A DNA stretch of 64,000 nucleotides from Flammulina velutipes (GCA_011800155.1 CM022373.1:3001901-3065900), one strand, 5' to 3'; counted from the stretch's first letter, positions 22,711-34,440 are shown. The notes: a model not told the origin generated them from the sequence alone. Translations and numbers: made by a program.

Positions 22711-23052
22711 TCTCCGTCTGCTACATGGTGTTTGGTTAGTGTTGTACTTGTCACTCATTTATCACTCGTTTTCTTTCGTTCTATTTCCTAGTTTATTAAT
22801 AAATTCGTAGTTATACCTCAGCACATGTAGACCTTTCATCGATTTGCAATATACTTCCTTTATCCCTCTTCGAGTTCTGTCTGCTCGTTAGTATCTACTG
22901 ATGTTCGATGCCATGGAACACAAGCAAAGCGTGAGAACGTTACTTGATACTAGGATCGACACTCTTCGATCAGAACAAGCCGGTTGTAGAATTCAAATCT
23001 CATTGCAATCTATATAGCGGACCTCATAGAACATCATTCAAGGCTATTTTGA

Positions 23053-23647
23053 TTAGTAGTCGAAGTCGCTATCGTCATCCCCATCATCAGAGGGAACCGA
23101 GTCCTCATGCGCTTCCTCTGCGTCCTGGTCAGGTTCATCCGATCGCGAGACGATGATCCACACTTTCCGCTGCGCATCCTGTCCAGACCCGAGCCATGTT
23201 CCCAACTAGAAGACGTCAATGAGAACCCATACTTATACGTGAAAAAGACGAACGGTCGAGAAAGCCCTTTTGAGGTCATCATACTCCGACTCCTTTATTT
23301 CCACTGCTATGGCGGGTATCTCAGTGGTTGTCCCCGGTTTTTTCCACTCAACGTCGTAGCTAGAGAGGTTTCCCTGGCCAAGTTTCGTGGTTCTCTTTTC
23401 TCCGAGAACGAGGGTGACGAAGGGAGTTGCTTGTGCGCTGGGGCCCGCGCCGGGGTATTCGAAGAGCTTGAGTTCATCTACGAGGCCTATGCGGCGCTCA
23501 TGTGAATGCGGGCTATACATAAGAGGTAAGTATCGAGAAATTAGCAGGTGAAATAAAGGGAAGAACGTACTACGCACTGACGAGCAATGCGGGTAGCAGC
23601 AAAGCAACGCTGGCGAATGATTGGAGGGAGGATTGGAAGAAGTGCAT
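23053..23647 (-). CDS. Small secreted protein SSP2
   Basis: Start ATG at 23645-23647 opens a signal peptide (MHFFQSSLQSFASVALLLPA, then a cleavage-type VSA). Intron 1 ends at a TATAG acceptor and exon 2 reads HERRIGLVDELKLFEYPG, then TPFVTLVLGE and SSYDVEW. The last exon carries GSGQDAQRKVWIIV and an acidic tail, with stop at 23053. It aligns along its length with SSP1 and is placed in mirror orientation to it across the terpene/P450 core. The acidic C-terminal extension (about 25 residues) is absent from SSP1. Function unknown. Confidence 0.65.
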
Positions 23648-23734
23648 ATGCTCTTTGTGTGATTGAAATGATATATACGACCTGCGTATGTCTTGTTGGG
23701 AGTGAAAAGAAATCATGGTCTTTATAAACGTGTA

Positions 23735-24446
23735 CTATCAGTGGCCCTGGCATGGTTTTTGACAGGGATATGGTTATTAAATTAGTGTGGCCTCAATGAG
23801 TAACGGAAAACTTTGGGGTTTGCTGGTGAATATCATGTACTATACCTGCTCTCTAACCAGTGTGAATATCTAAGGAAACGGATCAGAAATGGTCGCTCAA
23901 AATGCGGCCAAAGCGATCAAGAACTGGTGAAAAACCCATTCAGCTCGATACCCCGGGAACGACTCCCCGCAAAATTCACTGACTCTCATAGCTAACTGGT
24001 TAGATATATCGGAAGGTAATGCACAAGTAAATTTAGCATCTACGGCTTGAGCGAACTAAGCAGTAGTTCCGAACGTATTTTAGTCACACAGTCACACTCG
24101 TGTCTTTGACCTCTTTCCAGCGTATACGTAGCTCTGTCCTTTTGACTTTGCTTGTGATACAGTTCAAGGTATTCAAACTACTATCACTGAGAGTCGGTGA
24201 ATTTTAGCGGACGTCGTTCTCAAGATATTGAGCTGAGTAAGCACTGCATTAATCTCAGCGCACCTTGCCCGCACTTTTGGAGACCATTTCGCGGGCAGAT
24301 TTCTTAGATATTCACACTTGTTATGGAGCAGGTATAGTACATGATATTCACCAGCAAACCCCAAAGCTTTCCGTTACTCATTGAGGCCACACTAATTTAA
24401 TAACCATATCCCTGTCAAAAACCATGCCGGGGCCACTGATAGTATT
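23735..24446. mobile_element. Foldback element, ~260-bp inverted repeats, TA-flanked
   Basis: About 23735-23995 and 24180-24446 are inverted copies. The outer ends read TACTATCAGTGGCC and GGCCACTGATAGTA. If TA is the target-site duplication, the repeat begins CTATCAGTGG, as expected for a Tc1/mariner-type non-autonomous element. The inner ~185 bases hold no coding sequence. The element lies just upstream of SSP2 and is absent from the matching position beside SSP1. Confidence 0.75.
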
Positions 24447-25875
24447 GTGAGAAGTTAGTAGCTCATGCAATCGGGATGCGGTGTTTGTCGTTGACCGTTG
24501 CCAGTGGCTAGATGTTGGACCGGCGGACTAAAGGTCACCCCAAGTGTAAGTGGTGATAAATAAACCTGAATGTGTAATGCACGTACGCATCGCAATGCAC
24601 TGTGATTTCCGAACATCCTGGCTATCAGGATGGAACGCTGTGACTGAAAGACACCACTAAGCCGACATCATCACCATATCGCAGCCGAAGCACAGGCTTA
24701 GAGCTATGAGGGATGAACGAATCGGCCCACGTAGAATACCTGGGTAGAGTGAGTATTGTACAGGCTGAAAATGTATGCAGGCTGTTAAACGGACCTAACG
24801 TTATGACGACCGGTAGTCCTAACGGGGGAGATTATGGACTTCAACGAGAAGCAGTATGTATTTTAGGAAAGGATCAAGCAGTCACGAGTATCATGTTAAT
24901 ACACACCAGCTGACGGCGCCAACTCCTCATATAGTCTTCAAAGCCGGATAACGAGGATCCCTGTAATGCGAGTCCATTGAGACCTCGTTTCCACATCCGC
25001 ACACTGCCGCCGTTAATAGGTGGCATGGTAATCGAGTGATGGCGGTAAGACGGAAAGCATCATCATTCCCACGTGGCAACAATTCTCTTGCTTCCTGCCA
25101 TTGCGCTCGTGATATTGACTGGGACGTTCAGCTTAGCTAAACGCTTTCAACGTACGGAATATGTTCCCTCTTTTATGGATTTCCCGAGCACGTAGGGTCA
25201 GATGGTACCACTTCGGACTCAAACTCAGAATTTGCCGGCCACACGGAGACTCTTTGATAGGATAACAGGAACTATAACTACCAAAGTTCTGGGTGCACAG
25301 TTCAAGATTTCTCTCTGTGCGCTGTCTGATATATCAACGACGAAGCTTGACTAGCAGAACCTGGCGGTCTTGATCACGTCTTATCTTCTCCAATCTATCC
25401 AGGATGTTGGCGTACAATCAAGCGTTCTACATTCAAGTTCAACTGTGAATCGAAACCGACAACGCTGCTTTCCCACGTATTCTCCCACGCTGCTGAACGT
25501 CAGGCGCTTATGGAACTCATATATGCTTTCTTCGTGACTAATCTTATTTGAAGGTCCTTCCATGCTCTTCGGTTTATTCGCACGTCGATAACAAACAATA
25601 GCAGGGTATTTGTTAGGACTGATACAGAGCGCTACATGAAACTACGTGTCGTGTACAGTATGTATTTACAACGGGAAGAGTATTCTAGGTATTTACATAG
25701 GTTATCAAGATTCTGGGGAGGCTACGTGCACCAGCGCGCAGAGAAACAAGAAGTTACGATATCGAAAGCAATGATGATAACAGAGGTTGCAGAGCAATAG
25801 AAACGTTCAGGAAAATGGGTATGTACAAGGACAAGAAAGGATTGACGGTGGAGGTGATAAAAGGCGACGTCAAGC
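24447..25875. other. Intergenic stretch
   Basis: No gene, RNA or repeat of substance is seen; the open frames present are short and have no protein-like composition. Confidence 0.4.
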
Positions 25876-26422
25876 CTAAAGGACTCGCAGGCGACGACTG
25901 GCGGCGAGCTCCTGTCAAATACAACTGATCAGAGCACAACTTCAGACGAAAGTGGGGTAGCATACAGTAGCAAATGCGTGAAGGTGTTGAGCTCGTCTTG
26001 CGTGATCAGGTATGTTCAATAGATCGAGGAGGTGTTGCCTGTCTCCTGGGGCTGCCTTCAAGGTGGTCAACGCGAAGATTAACGACCGTGACTGGAAGGG
26101 AGAGTTCCAGAACTCACCATCTTAACCTCCAAAACTACAACATCGTCCCAGTCGACGTCTTCCCCAACGCGAACAGTACGCTGAACGAAATTTTTAAGCC
26201 TGAGTAGGTAGTACTCGGATTGAGGAAAAGGGAAAGGCATACCATGGAAGCGTGTCTTTTGGCGTATTCGCGCGCGTATGGATGGTATCTGTGTCCTATC
26301 TCCATGGAAGGAACGTCGTCTGGCATGTACAACGTGCTCGGGGAAACTTGAACGAGGAGCACAAATTGAGGAAGGTAGCGAGTGTGTGATTGATTGGTAC
26401 GAGGACGGCGGAGTGGAGGCAT
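25876..26422 (-). CDS. Small four-exon hypothetical protein
   Basis: Reconstructed from splice signals. Exon 1 starts at ATG 26420-26422 (MPPLRRPRTNQSHTRYLPQF) and ends at a GTATGC donor. Exon 2 (RTVRVGEDVDWDDVVVLEVK) follows a TTCGTTCAG acceptor. Exon 3 (APGDRQHLLDLLNIPDHARR) follows TTGAAG. Exon 4 (ELAASRRLRVL) ends with TAG at 25876. All joins are phase 0 and introns are about 55-62 nt. A TATAAAAG box lies about 60 bases before the ATG. The result is about 120 residues, basic at both ends, with no recognised domain. Four consistent joins favour a real gene, but no paralogue confirms it. Confidence 0.5.
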
Positions 26423-26849
26423 CTTTAGCTGTGGGTGTCGGTAAAAAAAGGGTGGGAAGACGGGAGCGTAGCATTTTCGGTCTTTTATATGGCGGAGTGA
26501 GTTTAGTTTGGCTGGAAGTGGTATCAATCACGGCACCGTTCTGTTTGTTCTTTGGCCTTCTAACGTCTCAACTGTGCAACCCTCCATTTGAGAGAGAGAA
26601 GATATATCAACTTATACATCACAATACCTAAAAGTACTTGAGATGGCTCTCTCCATATTTTCAAATCTGCATTTCCTAGGGAAATGAAATCGCGTACATC
26701 GGCCCGATGTTTCCGGTCTTGCAACTTGCCTTCATGCCATTATGGGTGTTGAGCCAACTGTGCATGGCCTCTGATATCCAGCGCTTAGCTTCAGAGAAAT
26801 CTTATACGCTTCCATACGGCGGATACTGTTCTTTGTATCGCTCCCTCGT

Positions 26850-27840
26850 GTGAGCGTACACTCCGCCAGGGTGAGTAATTTATGGTCGTGCTCGTCCGTT
26901 TCTCTGGTCGTCTTCAGTCACGGTGGTGAAACGCAAGGTTATGCCCACGAAAATCTAATATGTGTTCTAGAGGCACCAGAGGCGTGCGTCATGCCCAACA
27001 TACTGCAAAACCTGCTCTCCACCAATGATTCACCTCCCGTCCTACTTTCCTTGCTCGCCGAGTCTGGATGTCACACGCTCTGCCAATCGTAGTTCTTAGA
27101 TCGATGAAATTCATTCAATCTTGACTAAAATGCTGGACATAAAGAAAACCTTTGCGCTTTCCGTCGAAAGACGCAAGGCGTCCATCCGTCTTATCCCCAA
27201 TGACACGCACACGATCTTCGAACGGTGTACCTTCCTGAAGGTCGCGGAAGAGGATAATGATTCTCTGTCTTTAAATCGTTCGCCTTGGTGCTATCCTACG
27301 TCTCTTGATGCTGGCGATCCTTTGACCCCTCTCTGGAAATGCCAGTTGAAATGGCGCATCATTTCTTACCAACGACGGGGCGTGGACATCTCAACGGCGA
27401 ACTCACTGTTCACCCAGCTCTTTCGACTGACTTGTCGCGTCGGTTTTATCTTCGTCAAACTATGCGCTCGCATGGGGAATAGGACGCTTTCACATTTCGT
27501 AATTATGGATCAGGACGCATCTTTGTGGCGTCATTACTTGGGAGACGCGGCTTCGTGACTGCGTTCCATGTGGAGGATGGAGTGCAAGTCCTGCCTGCCG
27601 TCGAAGGTCATCTAATTGTTTTAGGGAACTTGACGAGCCTGCGTATAAACACGACGTAGACCCCCGAGTGTGTCGTTGAGTCGAGATGTGGCGGTTATGT
27701 TCGAACTTGTCATTGTCGGAAAGGACTGACAGCGGAAGTAGATGAAGGTATGGGAAGTCATGGGTGGATATTGGAGAGGTTGGCTGTTGCTTTCGGGAAG
27801 TTGAGGCTCGCTTGTGAGGTAGACGAGAACTCGTTTTGAC
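26850..27840 (+). pseudogene. X and LRR remnants upstream of HMG3
   Basis: Two families are recognisable. About 26940-27090 has ILQNLLSTNDSPPVLLSLLA, related to the X frame at 11400-11560. About 27121-27560 is open (MLDIKKTFALSVERRKASIR onward) and 27570-27840 resembles the LRR remnants at 5449-6104 and 30800-31426 (LTSLRINTT-like words, ESRCGG). Stops and frameshifts interrupt the join, so no complete protein can be made. Confidence 0.5.
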
Positions 27841-28381
27841 GAGGTAGTAGTTGGATATGAGGCGTGTACACTTTATCGGAAGCTCTAGGAGATCGGAGTG
27901 CGGCGAGATGGAAGGATAGAACTTTGTGTTTACTCTACATCGTGCGAAAATTAATTGTTTTCGACTGATCGTCGTATAAACGCAGCTGTGGGCAGTCGCG
28001 TCACAAATAAGCGCACGAAAAGCGTGACTATTCCCGTTTCAATTGATAAACACGTACATATATATGATTGTTCAAGGGGTATACTGTTACTCAGAAGAAT
28101 GTGGCGTGGGAAGGATGCTATTTGTTCCGAAAAGAAAGCCCCGTTCATTGTCGCGAGTGTTTCCGAGTAGTCCGAATGGAATGACTTTGTTCGCAGTGGA
28201 ATAACCAGTCCGTTGTAATTAACAGGACAATGCATTCTGTTGTGTACGGTGGCCTGCACGTGCGGCGCGTCAAGCTCAGGCCTCTCTCTTATATAGTCGC
28301 TCTGCAGTGAAGCTACCCCCAATACTACTCAACCACTGAATCACCCACTACACTCATATCAACTCAACCCCCAAGTTCATC

Positions 28382-29239
28382 ATGTCTGCCCCCGCTGCCC
28401 AGGCCCCCGTTCGCGCTCCCCGTCCACCCAACGAATGGATGCTATTCCGCTCGCACTTCTGCCGCCTCTACAAGCTTCGAGACGACAGAGATCCTCACCT
28501 CAACGGAAAGGGACTCTCCGGTCTCGCGTCGGCGCTGTGGGCTACTTACTCTCCGGAAGAGAAGAAGCAGTGGCAGGTTCGTGCGAAGGAGGCGTCGGAG
28601 ATGCATGCGGCGTTTTTCCCGAATTATAAGTATCAGCCGAGGAGGAAGGGGGAGGAGAAGGAGAAGAAGCAGAGGGGGAGGAAGCCGAAGGAGTCGAGAG
28701 GGTTGAGGTTCGTGCCGTATGCTAGGCCGTCGTCTGAGAGCTCGGAAGTTGTGAGTGAGCCAATGTTGCCTGCAATCTTTGATCTTTCTGGTGTCCCGCC
28801 CATCACTGCACCGTTCGGCGAGAACGACACAGTCTACGCGCTTCCACCGGCCCAGCCAAATGCTCTCATGATGCTCCCGCCATACACAACGCAAGCGCCC
28901 GCGCCCGCTCCTATGCAAGGTTCTCAGCCATGGAACTCGGGATCTGCTCAAGCTGCGACATTCTGGACTCCAACGTCATATGAGCAATTCCAAGGTCCAT
29001 ACGATTTACCGGAGACTGGAAGTGCTCCTCAACTCCCTTCGCCTTCTCGATCGCCCCATCTCAGTGATCGCTCATCGCAGGACGATGATTACTCAAACAT
29101 CGTACCCAGCATCGACGTGCTTGACCAATTCTTGCAGAACCACCCAGAAGATCAGGGTAATATCGACATGACTTCTACACAGCCCGTCGTTGAGAACATG
29201 TGGGATTTTGTTAACCTTGAGGGATTCGGGTCTGCTTAG
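28382..29239 (+). CDS. HMG-box protein 3
   Basis: A single-exon frame of 285 codons beginning MSAPAAQAPVRAPRPPNEW. The HMG box at residues ~13-88 is nearly identical to HMG2 (WMLFRSHFCRLYKLRDDRD, LSGLASALWATYSPEEKKQW, FFPNYKYQPRRKG). A basic segment follows. The C-terminal region is proline- and alanine-rich and ends in DQFLQNHPEDQGNIDM and a short hydrophobic tail. The promoter has TTATATAGTCGCTC about 85 bases upstream, as in HMG2. HMG2 and HMG3 are thus a mirrored pair across the core. Predicted nuclear DNA-binding regulator; targets unknown. Confidence 0.85.
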   Translation: MSAPAAQAPVRAPRPPNEWMLFRSHFCRLYKLRDDRDPHLNGKGLSGLASALWATYSPEEKKQWQVRAKEASEMHAAFFPNYKYQPRRKGEEKEKKQRGRKPKESRGLRFVPYARPSSESSEVVSEPMLPAIFDLSGVPPITAPFGENDTVYALPPAQPNALMMLPPYTTQAPAPAPMQGSQPWNSGSAQAATFWTPTSYEQFQGPYDLPETGSAPQLPSPSRSPHLSDRSSQDDDYSNIVPSIDVLDQFLQNHPEDQGNIDMTSTQPVVENMWDFVNLEGFGSA

Positions 29240-29399
29240 ATTGACAAACCTTCACGCACCAGCATCAACGCCATTCACTTGTTCACACCAACTCTACTCG
29301 CTACTAGTACTATTGTATAGTCACCACTCTCCTTTATCATTTTGCCTTACTTATCGTATCATTTATATCTTACAACTATGCTACCCAATACATCTATGC

Positions 29400-30560
29400 T
29401 TTATGCCTAACTCGAAGCTAAGGATTGTCGATCGCGATTATCTCGCGTCATGTGCCCGTGTGAATGACTCAGCAGCGTTCAGTCTTCTTTCGCAGCTACC
29501 ACCACCACCATGGACGACGACGGCATGCTCTTCCTTTGCGGCGCGCTGTCAAGAGGCGACGAGCTCTGATTCTACATGGACATCTTCGGCTACCTTGGCA
29601 TTGGGAAGAACGATGGTCATAGAGAGAATCCTGAAATGGGAGCCTTGTATGCGTTCTAGGTGCGTTCATTGCGACGCTGCCCTCTGTTCTCTTGTTTTCT
29701 CACAATAATTGCGCATAGGTGCCCATCGCACGCAAGACAATCTGTCGACTTTGGATGCTCGCTGTTACGTCGGACGAATGCCTTTCCTACAGCTTTGATC
29801 TTTTCCACCGCGACGTCAATCCGTTTACGCAGTCAAGATGCAACGATGGGCTCGACCAGCTCGCCAGCTCTATATTACTCCCTCCTCTACTAGCGTCGAC
29901 GTCGACTGGCTAGCAGCAGCGGGTCCAATACATCTGTACGAGCTGTATGTTACGTTTAACCCTGGCGCCCTACTTACCTGTCCGTCTATAGGCGCTGACG
30001 CGAGCCAGTTGACGTCTGTATCTAGCTCTCGCCGACGCATGTATGGCGCTACGATCGTTGAGGGTGTCACTCGCGTCCTATAGCCAGTTGGCTTCGTTGA
30101 CACATCCCATTAGACATCGGTCAGTCCACATGTCAGCTCTTTCCCAAAGCTTTCCTAACGAAAGTCCGTATAGGCAATTTTCTCATACTCCGCATTCCAA
30201 CTGATCCTGCCCTACCTTCGCCACGAGGATAACAATGTTGTCGCGCCGCGATTTAGACAACCCTACGAGTACGAGGCTACCAAGGAGTCGCGCAGGGGCG
30301 TGGACGACGCAGCGCCATGCATACCCTTCTTGCGTCAACGACCGGTGTCATATGTGTCCAGCCAGATGTGTGCTCGTTTATGTTCCTTTCTTCGGGAATT
30401 TCCTAATGCATCCATAGGACCTTACCCGAGGATGAACCTCCTCGTAGCCGCGCCTTAGCGAAACTCAAGCTTGTGTCCCCCGGAGAAGCGTCTTCAGCAC
30501 AATTACGAAGTGCTCATCGTACAGTTGTTAGTTTGCCCACCGTCTGTTCTCCGATAGCAC
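29400..30560 (+). pseudogene. 'E' module copy 3
   Basis: The first piece starts ATGGACGACGACGGC and reads MDDDGMLFLCGALSRGDEL, where a TGA stop cuts the frame; FYMDIFGYLGIGK follows. Donor/acceptor-like pairs (GTGCGT...CATAG at ~29660-29718, and later CTATAG and CCATAG acceptors) keep the exon pattern of the other copies. A piece near 30210-30345 (EDNNVVAPRFRQPYEYEATK) is the best preserved. It follows HMG3 by about 160 bases. Confidence 0.55.
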
Positions 30561-30699
30561 AACTCTGACGAACGTCCATACAGGCAGATCTGTCTTTTTC
30601 ATGGCCCACTATACAGCTCTGCATTCGTTCACGCCGCGATTCGGTAGTGATTCACCCATCAATCTAGCTACAGGCGCAGACGGACATCCTGCAAATATG

Positions 30700-31426
30700 T
30701 CCCTCGAGAGTTGTATTGGTGTACAGGAGTTGTACAGGACGACGCAGTTGCTTCGTTGATACCGGCCGTTCCACGTCGGTTAGTCTACTTGTCAGCTGTT
30801 ATCTCGTGGGATTGAGCATCTGTGAAAGCTTACTGCACTGGAACATTTTACGCTGGACCTTGATGTACCATCTCAGAGTGCGACTTTTACTTCGCTAATG
30901 GCTGCAGTGTTGTCTCTACCGACGCTGCGGACGATTCTCTCACCCAAAGCTCTTATCCCATCTTCACATTTCCCCTTCTGCAAGACGTCGCTCAGTTCCT
31001 ACACCTCCCGACGCTAGACACCCTTACACTCATGACCGGACGAGTTCCCCTACCCACTTTCTCTGCACGCCTTCGAAACCTCCGTTTGAGCGCTTTTGCG
31101 CTTACCGCCTTCTTTTCCAGACACGGTTCCGTGAAGGCGTTCTATGCATAGGATGGGGTGGACGTGTTGAGGCTTCTTCCTGTCGTCGAAGGTCGCGCGA
31201 TACTTTTACCGGACTTGACGAGCCTGCGTATGAATGCGACGTGGATCCTGAGTGTGTCGTTGAAATCGTTGAGTCGAGATGTGGCGGTCAGCTGGATGAG
31301 CTTGCTATTGTGGGAAAGGACATTCAGCGGAGGCAGGTGAAGGGATGTATGGAAAATGTTGAGGAGAGGTGGGATGTTGCGTGTAGGAAGTTGAAGGTTG
31401 TCGAAGTAGATGAGAACAGTTTTTGA
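30700..31426 (+). pseudogene. LRR-type protein remnant, right copy
   Basis: Pieces in two frames read LEHFTLDLDVPSQ-like sequence near 30840 and TLRTILSPKALIP, then, after frame breaks and a TAG near 31148, GVDVLRLLPVVEGRAILLPD and finally QVKGCMENVEERWDVACRK with stop at 31426. It keeps the true C-terminus that the left copy (5449-6104) lost through a nonsense change, while its upstream half is worse. Confidence 0.6.
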
Positions 31427-32255
31427 GGAAGTATTATTAGGTTACGAGGCTTGTAAATATGTAAAGTGGGCCTTATAATATCGGAGTGCAGCGGGACGAA
31501 AGGACAGAAAATCAACCGTGTTAGACAGACTGTTATATAACAGGTATGGCCAATAACCATGTGTAGTATAACTAAAGGCCCAGAGGGTGACCGTGTTAGT
31601 GGGGAAATGATTGAGATGCGCATATATTTGATTGTACAAGGACCTGTGTACTGGCACTTCAAGTGTGGCGCACAGAGAAAAGTTTTTGACGTGGTAGTAT
31701 TAGCTCGGGTCAAGGGTTCAAAACGCGTTTAGGAAGATCTGAAATATCAGATTCCAGATAGACGAAGTGATAGAGCTGCCTATCTACTCTGTATCACGCA
31801 AAAATCGACCATGTTTGACAGATCGTCGCATAAAGCAACTGTGGCGAGTTGCCACGTGCATTGCGGCTAGGCGAACGGAAATAATGAGTGCGTATGTTAG
31901 CATTAATAAAACGCGCCTATATTCAATTGTTCCAGGACCTGCATACTGCTCCATTCGAATGTGGCGCCGGCAAGAAATTCTTTTGTCCCAAATGGGAAAT
32001 ACCGTTCATTGTCGTTAGTGTATCCGGGTACTCCGAACGGAATCACTTTGTTCGTCTGCGAATCACTATCTCATTGTATGGATAGTTCTCAAAACAAAGA
32101 ATTCGGTAAGTTGACGCTGGCCTATGCGCGTTGCACGTGCGGCGCGCGTCATCTGGCGTAGCCTTTAAATACTCTCACTTCCGTTGCAGTATCCACTCAT
32201 AATCACCCACCAAAGCAACCACCAAACCCATAACAACTCAATTTCCCAGTTTATC

Positions 32256-33104
32256 ATGTCTAGCAGCGTCGTTTCCCAGCCCGTACCAGTCCCCGCCTCC
32301 GCCCCCGTACTCTCTCTTCCAGGCATCAGATCCGCCCTATTCGTCAGAGAATTTTCCCGCCTCTACCAATTGAGGGACGACAGAGATCGTTCTCTCGCCG
32401 ACTCGGAGACGGGACTTTCAGGGCTCGCTTGTGCCCTCTGGGATACCTACACACCGGAGGAGAAGGAGCAATGGAGGGATTGCGCGAAAGATGCGTCGGA
32501 GAGGCATGCGGTGTTGGTCCCGAACTATAAGTATGAGCCCGAGCGGGATTGGGAGAAAGAGGTGCTGGCTAGGAAGCCGTGGGCAATGATGCCGCCGAAG
32601 TGGAAGCGAGGGAAGAAGGAGGAGACGGCTGAGCCGTCGAAGGGGTGGAGGATGGTGCCATCATCCGAGGAGTTGGGAGGTGTCAGTGAGCCAGTCGTCC
32701 CACCATCCAAGGTCTCTCCCATCGCATTCGACTTGATTCGCCCGCACATGCTAAGCTCTCCGGTGATGCTCCCTCCTCACTCACTCCCTGAGTTTACGCC
32801 TGCTCAGGCGGCGATATTTGGGGGGTGGAGCTGGGAATCTGCTCAAGCTTCGAAGGTCGTCCGGGCTCCGGAGCAATTCATAGGTCCGTATGATATGACG
32901 GAGGGCGTTTGCTCTTCCCTGGAGGCTCAATTCGGCGTCTCGCCGCCGCAAGACGATTATTCGAACGTCGCACCTGGCATGGACGTGCTTGACCCATTCT
33001 TGAAGGACCCAGAGGACCAGGAGGACAGCGACATGAATCCTCCACAGCCCGTCGTTGTTAAAGTATCGCATTTTGCTAACCTGGGCACATTTAAGTTTGC
33101 TTAG
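32256..33104 (+). CDS. HMG-box protein 4, divergent
   Basis: A single-exon frame of 282 codons with start MSSSVVSQPVPVPASAPVLS. The C-terminal two helices of the HMG box are kept (LSGLACALWDTYTPEEKEQW, RHAVLVPNYKYEP), but the highly conserved PRPPN-x-W start of the box is replaced by LPGIRSALF. The basic tail is reduced compared with HMG1. The remainder aligns with HMG1 (FTPAQAAIFGGWSWESAQAS) and ends in the family block DPFLKDPEDQEDSDM. The promoter carries TTTAAATACTCTC like HMG1, so HMG1 and HMG4 form the second mirrored pair. Loss of the first-helix entry residues may weaken DNA binding. Confidence 0.75.
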   Translation: MSSSVVSQPVPVPASAPVLSLPGIRSALFVREFSRLYQLRDDRDRSLADSETGLSGLACALWDTYTPEEKEQWRDCAKDASERHAVLVPNYKYEPERDWEKEVLARKPWAMMPPKWKRGKKEETAEPSKGWRMVPSSEELGGVSEPVVPPSKVSPIAFDLIRPHMLSSPVMLPPHSLPEFTPAQAAIFGGWSWESAQASKVVRAPEQFIGPYDMTEGVCSSLEAQFGVSPPQDDYSNVAPGMDVLDPFLKDPEDQEDSDMNPPQPVVVKVSHFANLGTFKFA

Positions 33105-33239
33105 ATTCATATAGCTTCGCACATTAGCATCAACGCCATTCACGCATCTATCTACTCAATCCTATTACTATTGCATAGTACCCACTCTCCTTAATACGTA
33201 GCCCTTACTTATCATTTATATCGTACAACTATGCTTCCC

Positions 33240-34440
33240 AATACATCTATGTTTCATGCCTAACCCGAAGCTAGGATTGTCGATCGCGATTAATCTCGCG
33301 TCATGTGCCCGTGTGGATGACTCAGCAGCGTTCACTCTTCTTTCGCAGCTACCACCACCATCATGGACGTCGACGACAAGCTCTTCCGTTGCTGCGCGCT
33401 TGCGAGAGGCGACGAGCTCTCATTCTACATGGACGTCGTCGGTTAGCTTGGCATTGGGACGCACGATGGACATAGAACTGAGAGAATGGCCTGAAATGCG
33501 GGCCAGATATGCGCTCTAGGTGCGTTTGCTGCGACTCTGCGCGCTGTTTTCTCCTTCTGAAAAGATTTTAGCATAGGTGCCCGTTGCATGGAAGACAATC
33601 CTCGACTCTGTATGCTCGCTGTTACATCGGACGAATGCCTTTCCGTCGGATTCAATCTTTCCGCCGCGACGTTCATATGGTTGCGCAGTCAAGATGCGAC
33701 GATGCGGTCAAGCACTATTCCGCTCGCAAGGCTCTGGCTCATTACGCCCCCATCTGTTGTCTTGGATAGCGTCGCCGGGTCCCTGTTGTTGACTGGCCAT
33801 TAGCAGCGGTTGCAATACATCTGTACGAGCTCTATGTTGCTTTTACCCTGGCGCCCTACTTACCTGTCCGTCTATAGGCGCTGATGCGGCTAGATGACAA
33901 GCTTGCGTATGTGTCTAGCTTTTTCCGATGCCTGTATGGCGCTACGACCGTCGAGAGTGTCATCTACGTACTATAGCCAGCCGCCTACGTTGAGATTGCC
34001 CGTCTCGCATCGGTCAGTCCACCTGTCAGCTCTTTCCTCCAAGCTTTCCTAAAGAAAGTCCCCATAGGCGATTTCTTCATCCTCCGCAGTCCAACTGATT
34101 TTACCCTACCTTCGCCACGAGGATAAGGACGTGCTCGCACCGCGATTTGGACAAACCCGCGTCGTACAAGTAGGACGCCGTCGCCCATTCCTCACCGGTT
34201 AGTCTACTCGTCAGCTGTTACCCCATAATTATCTGACGAAATTCCTGCAGACGGTCTCTTCGTGCTCCGCAAATTCATCTTTCCTGCAGCATTGCTTCCC
34301 TATCCATTGAGAGCCGCGAGGATGGTAGTCTGCTCGCACCGGACGAGCGGAAGGAAATTGGCTGCGTTATATACGACAATCTACGTCTTGCCAGCATGCA
34401 TCGATGAGTGGTGGTCTCCTATTAGCTAATGACACGACGA
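33240..34440 (+). pseudogene. 'E' module copy 4
   Basis: The first piece starts ATGGACGTCGACGAC (MDVDDKLFRCCALARGDELS, then FYMDVVG and a TAG stop). The exon pattern of copies 2 and 3 continues: a CATAG acceptor at ~33577, CTATAG at ~33878, CATAG at ~34068 and CTGCAG at ~34250. The last piece contains FIFPAALLPYPLRAARMVV. It lies between HMG4 and F-box A2, exactly as copy 1 lies between HMG1 and F-box A1. Confidence 0.55.
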
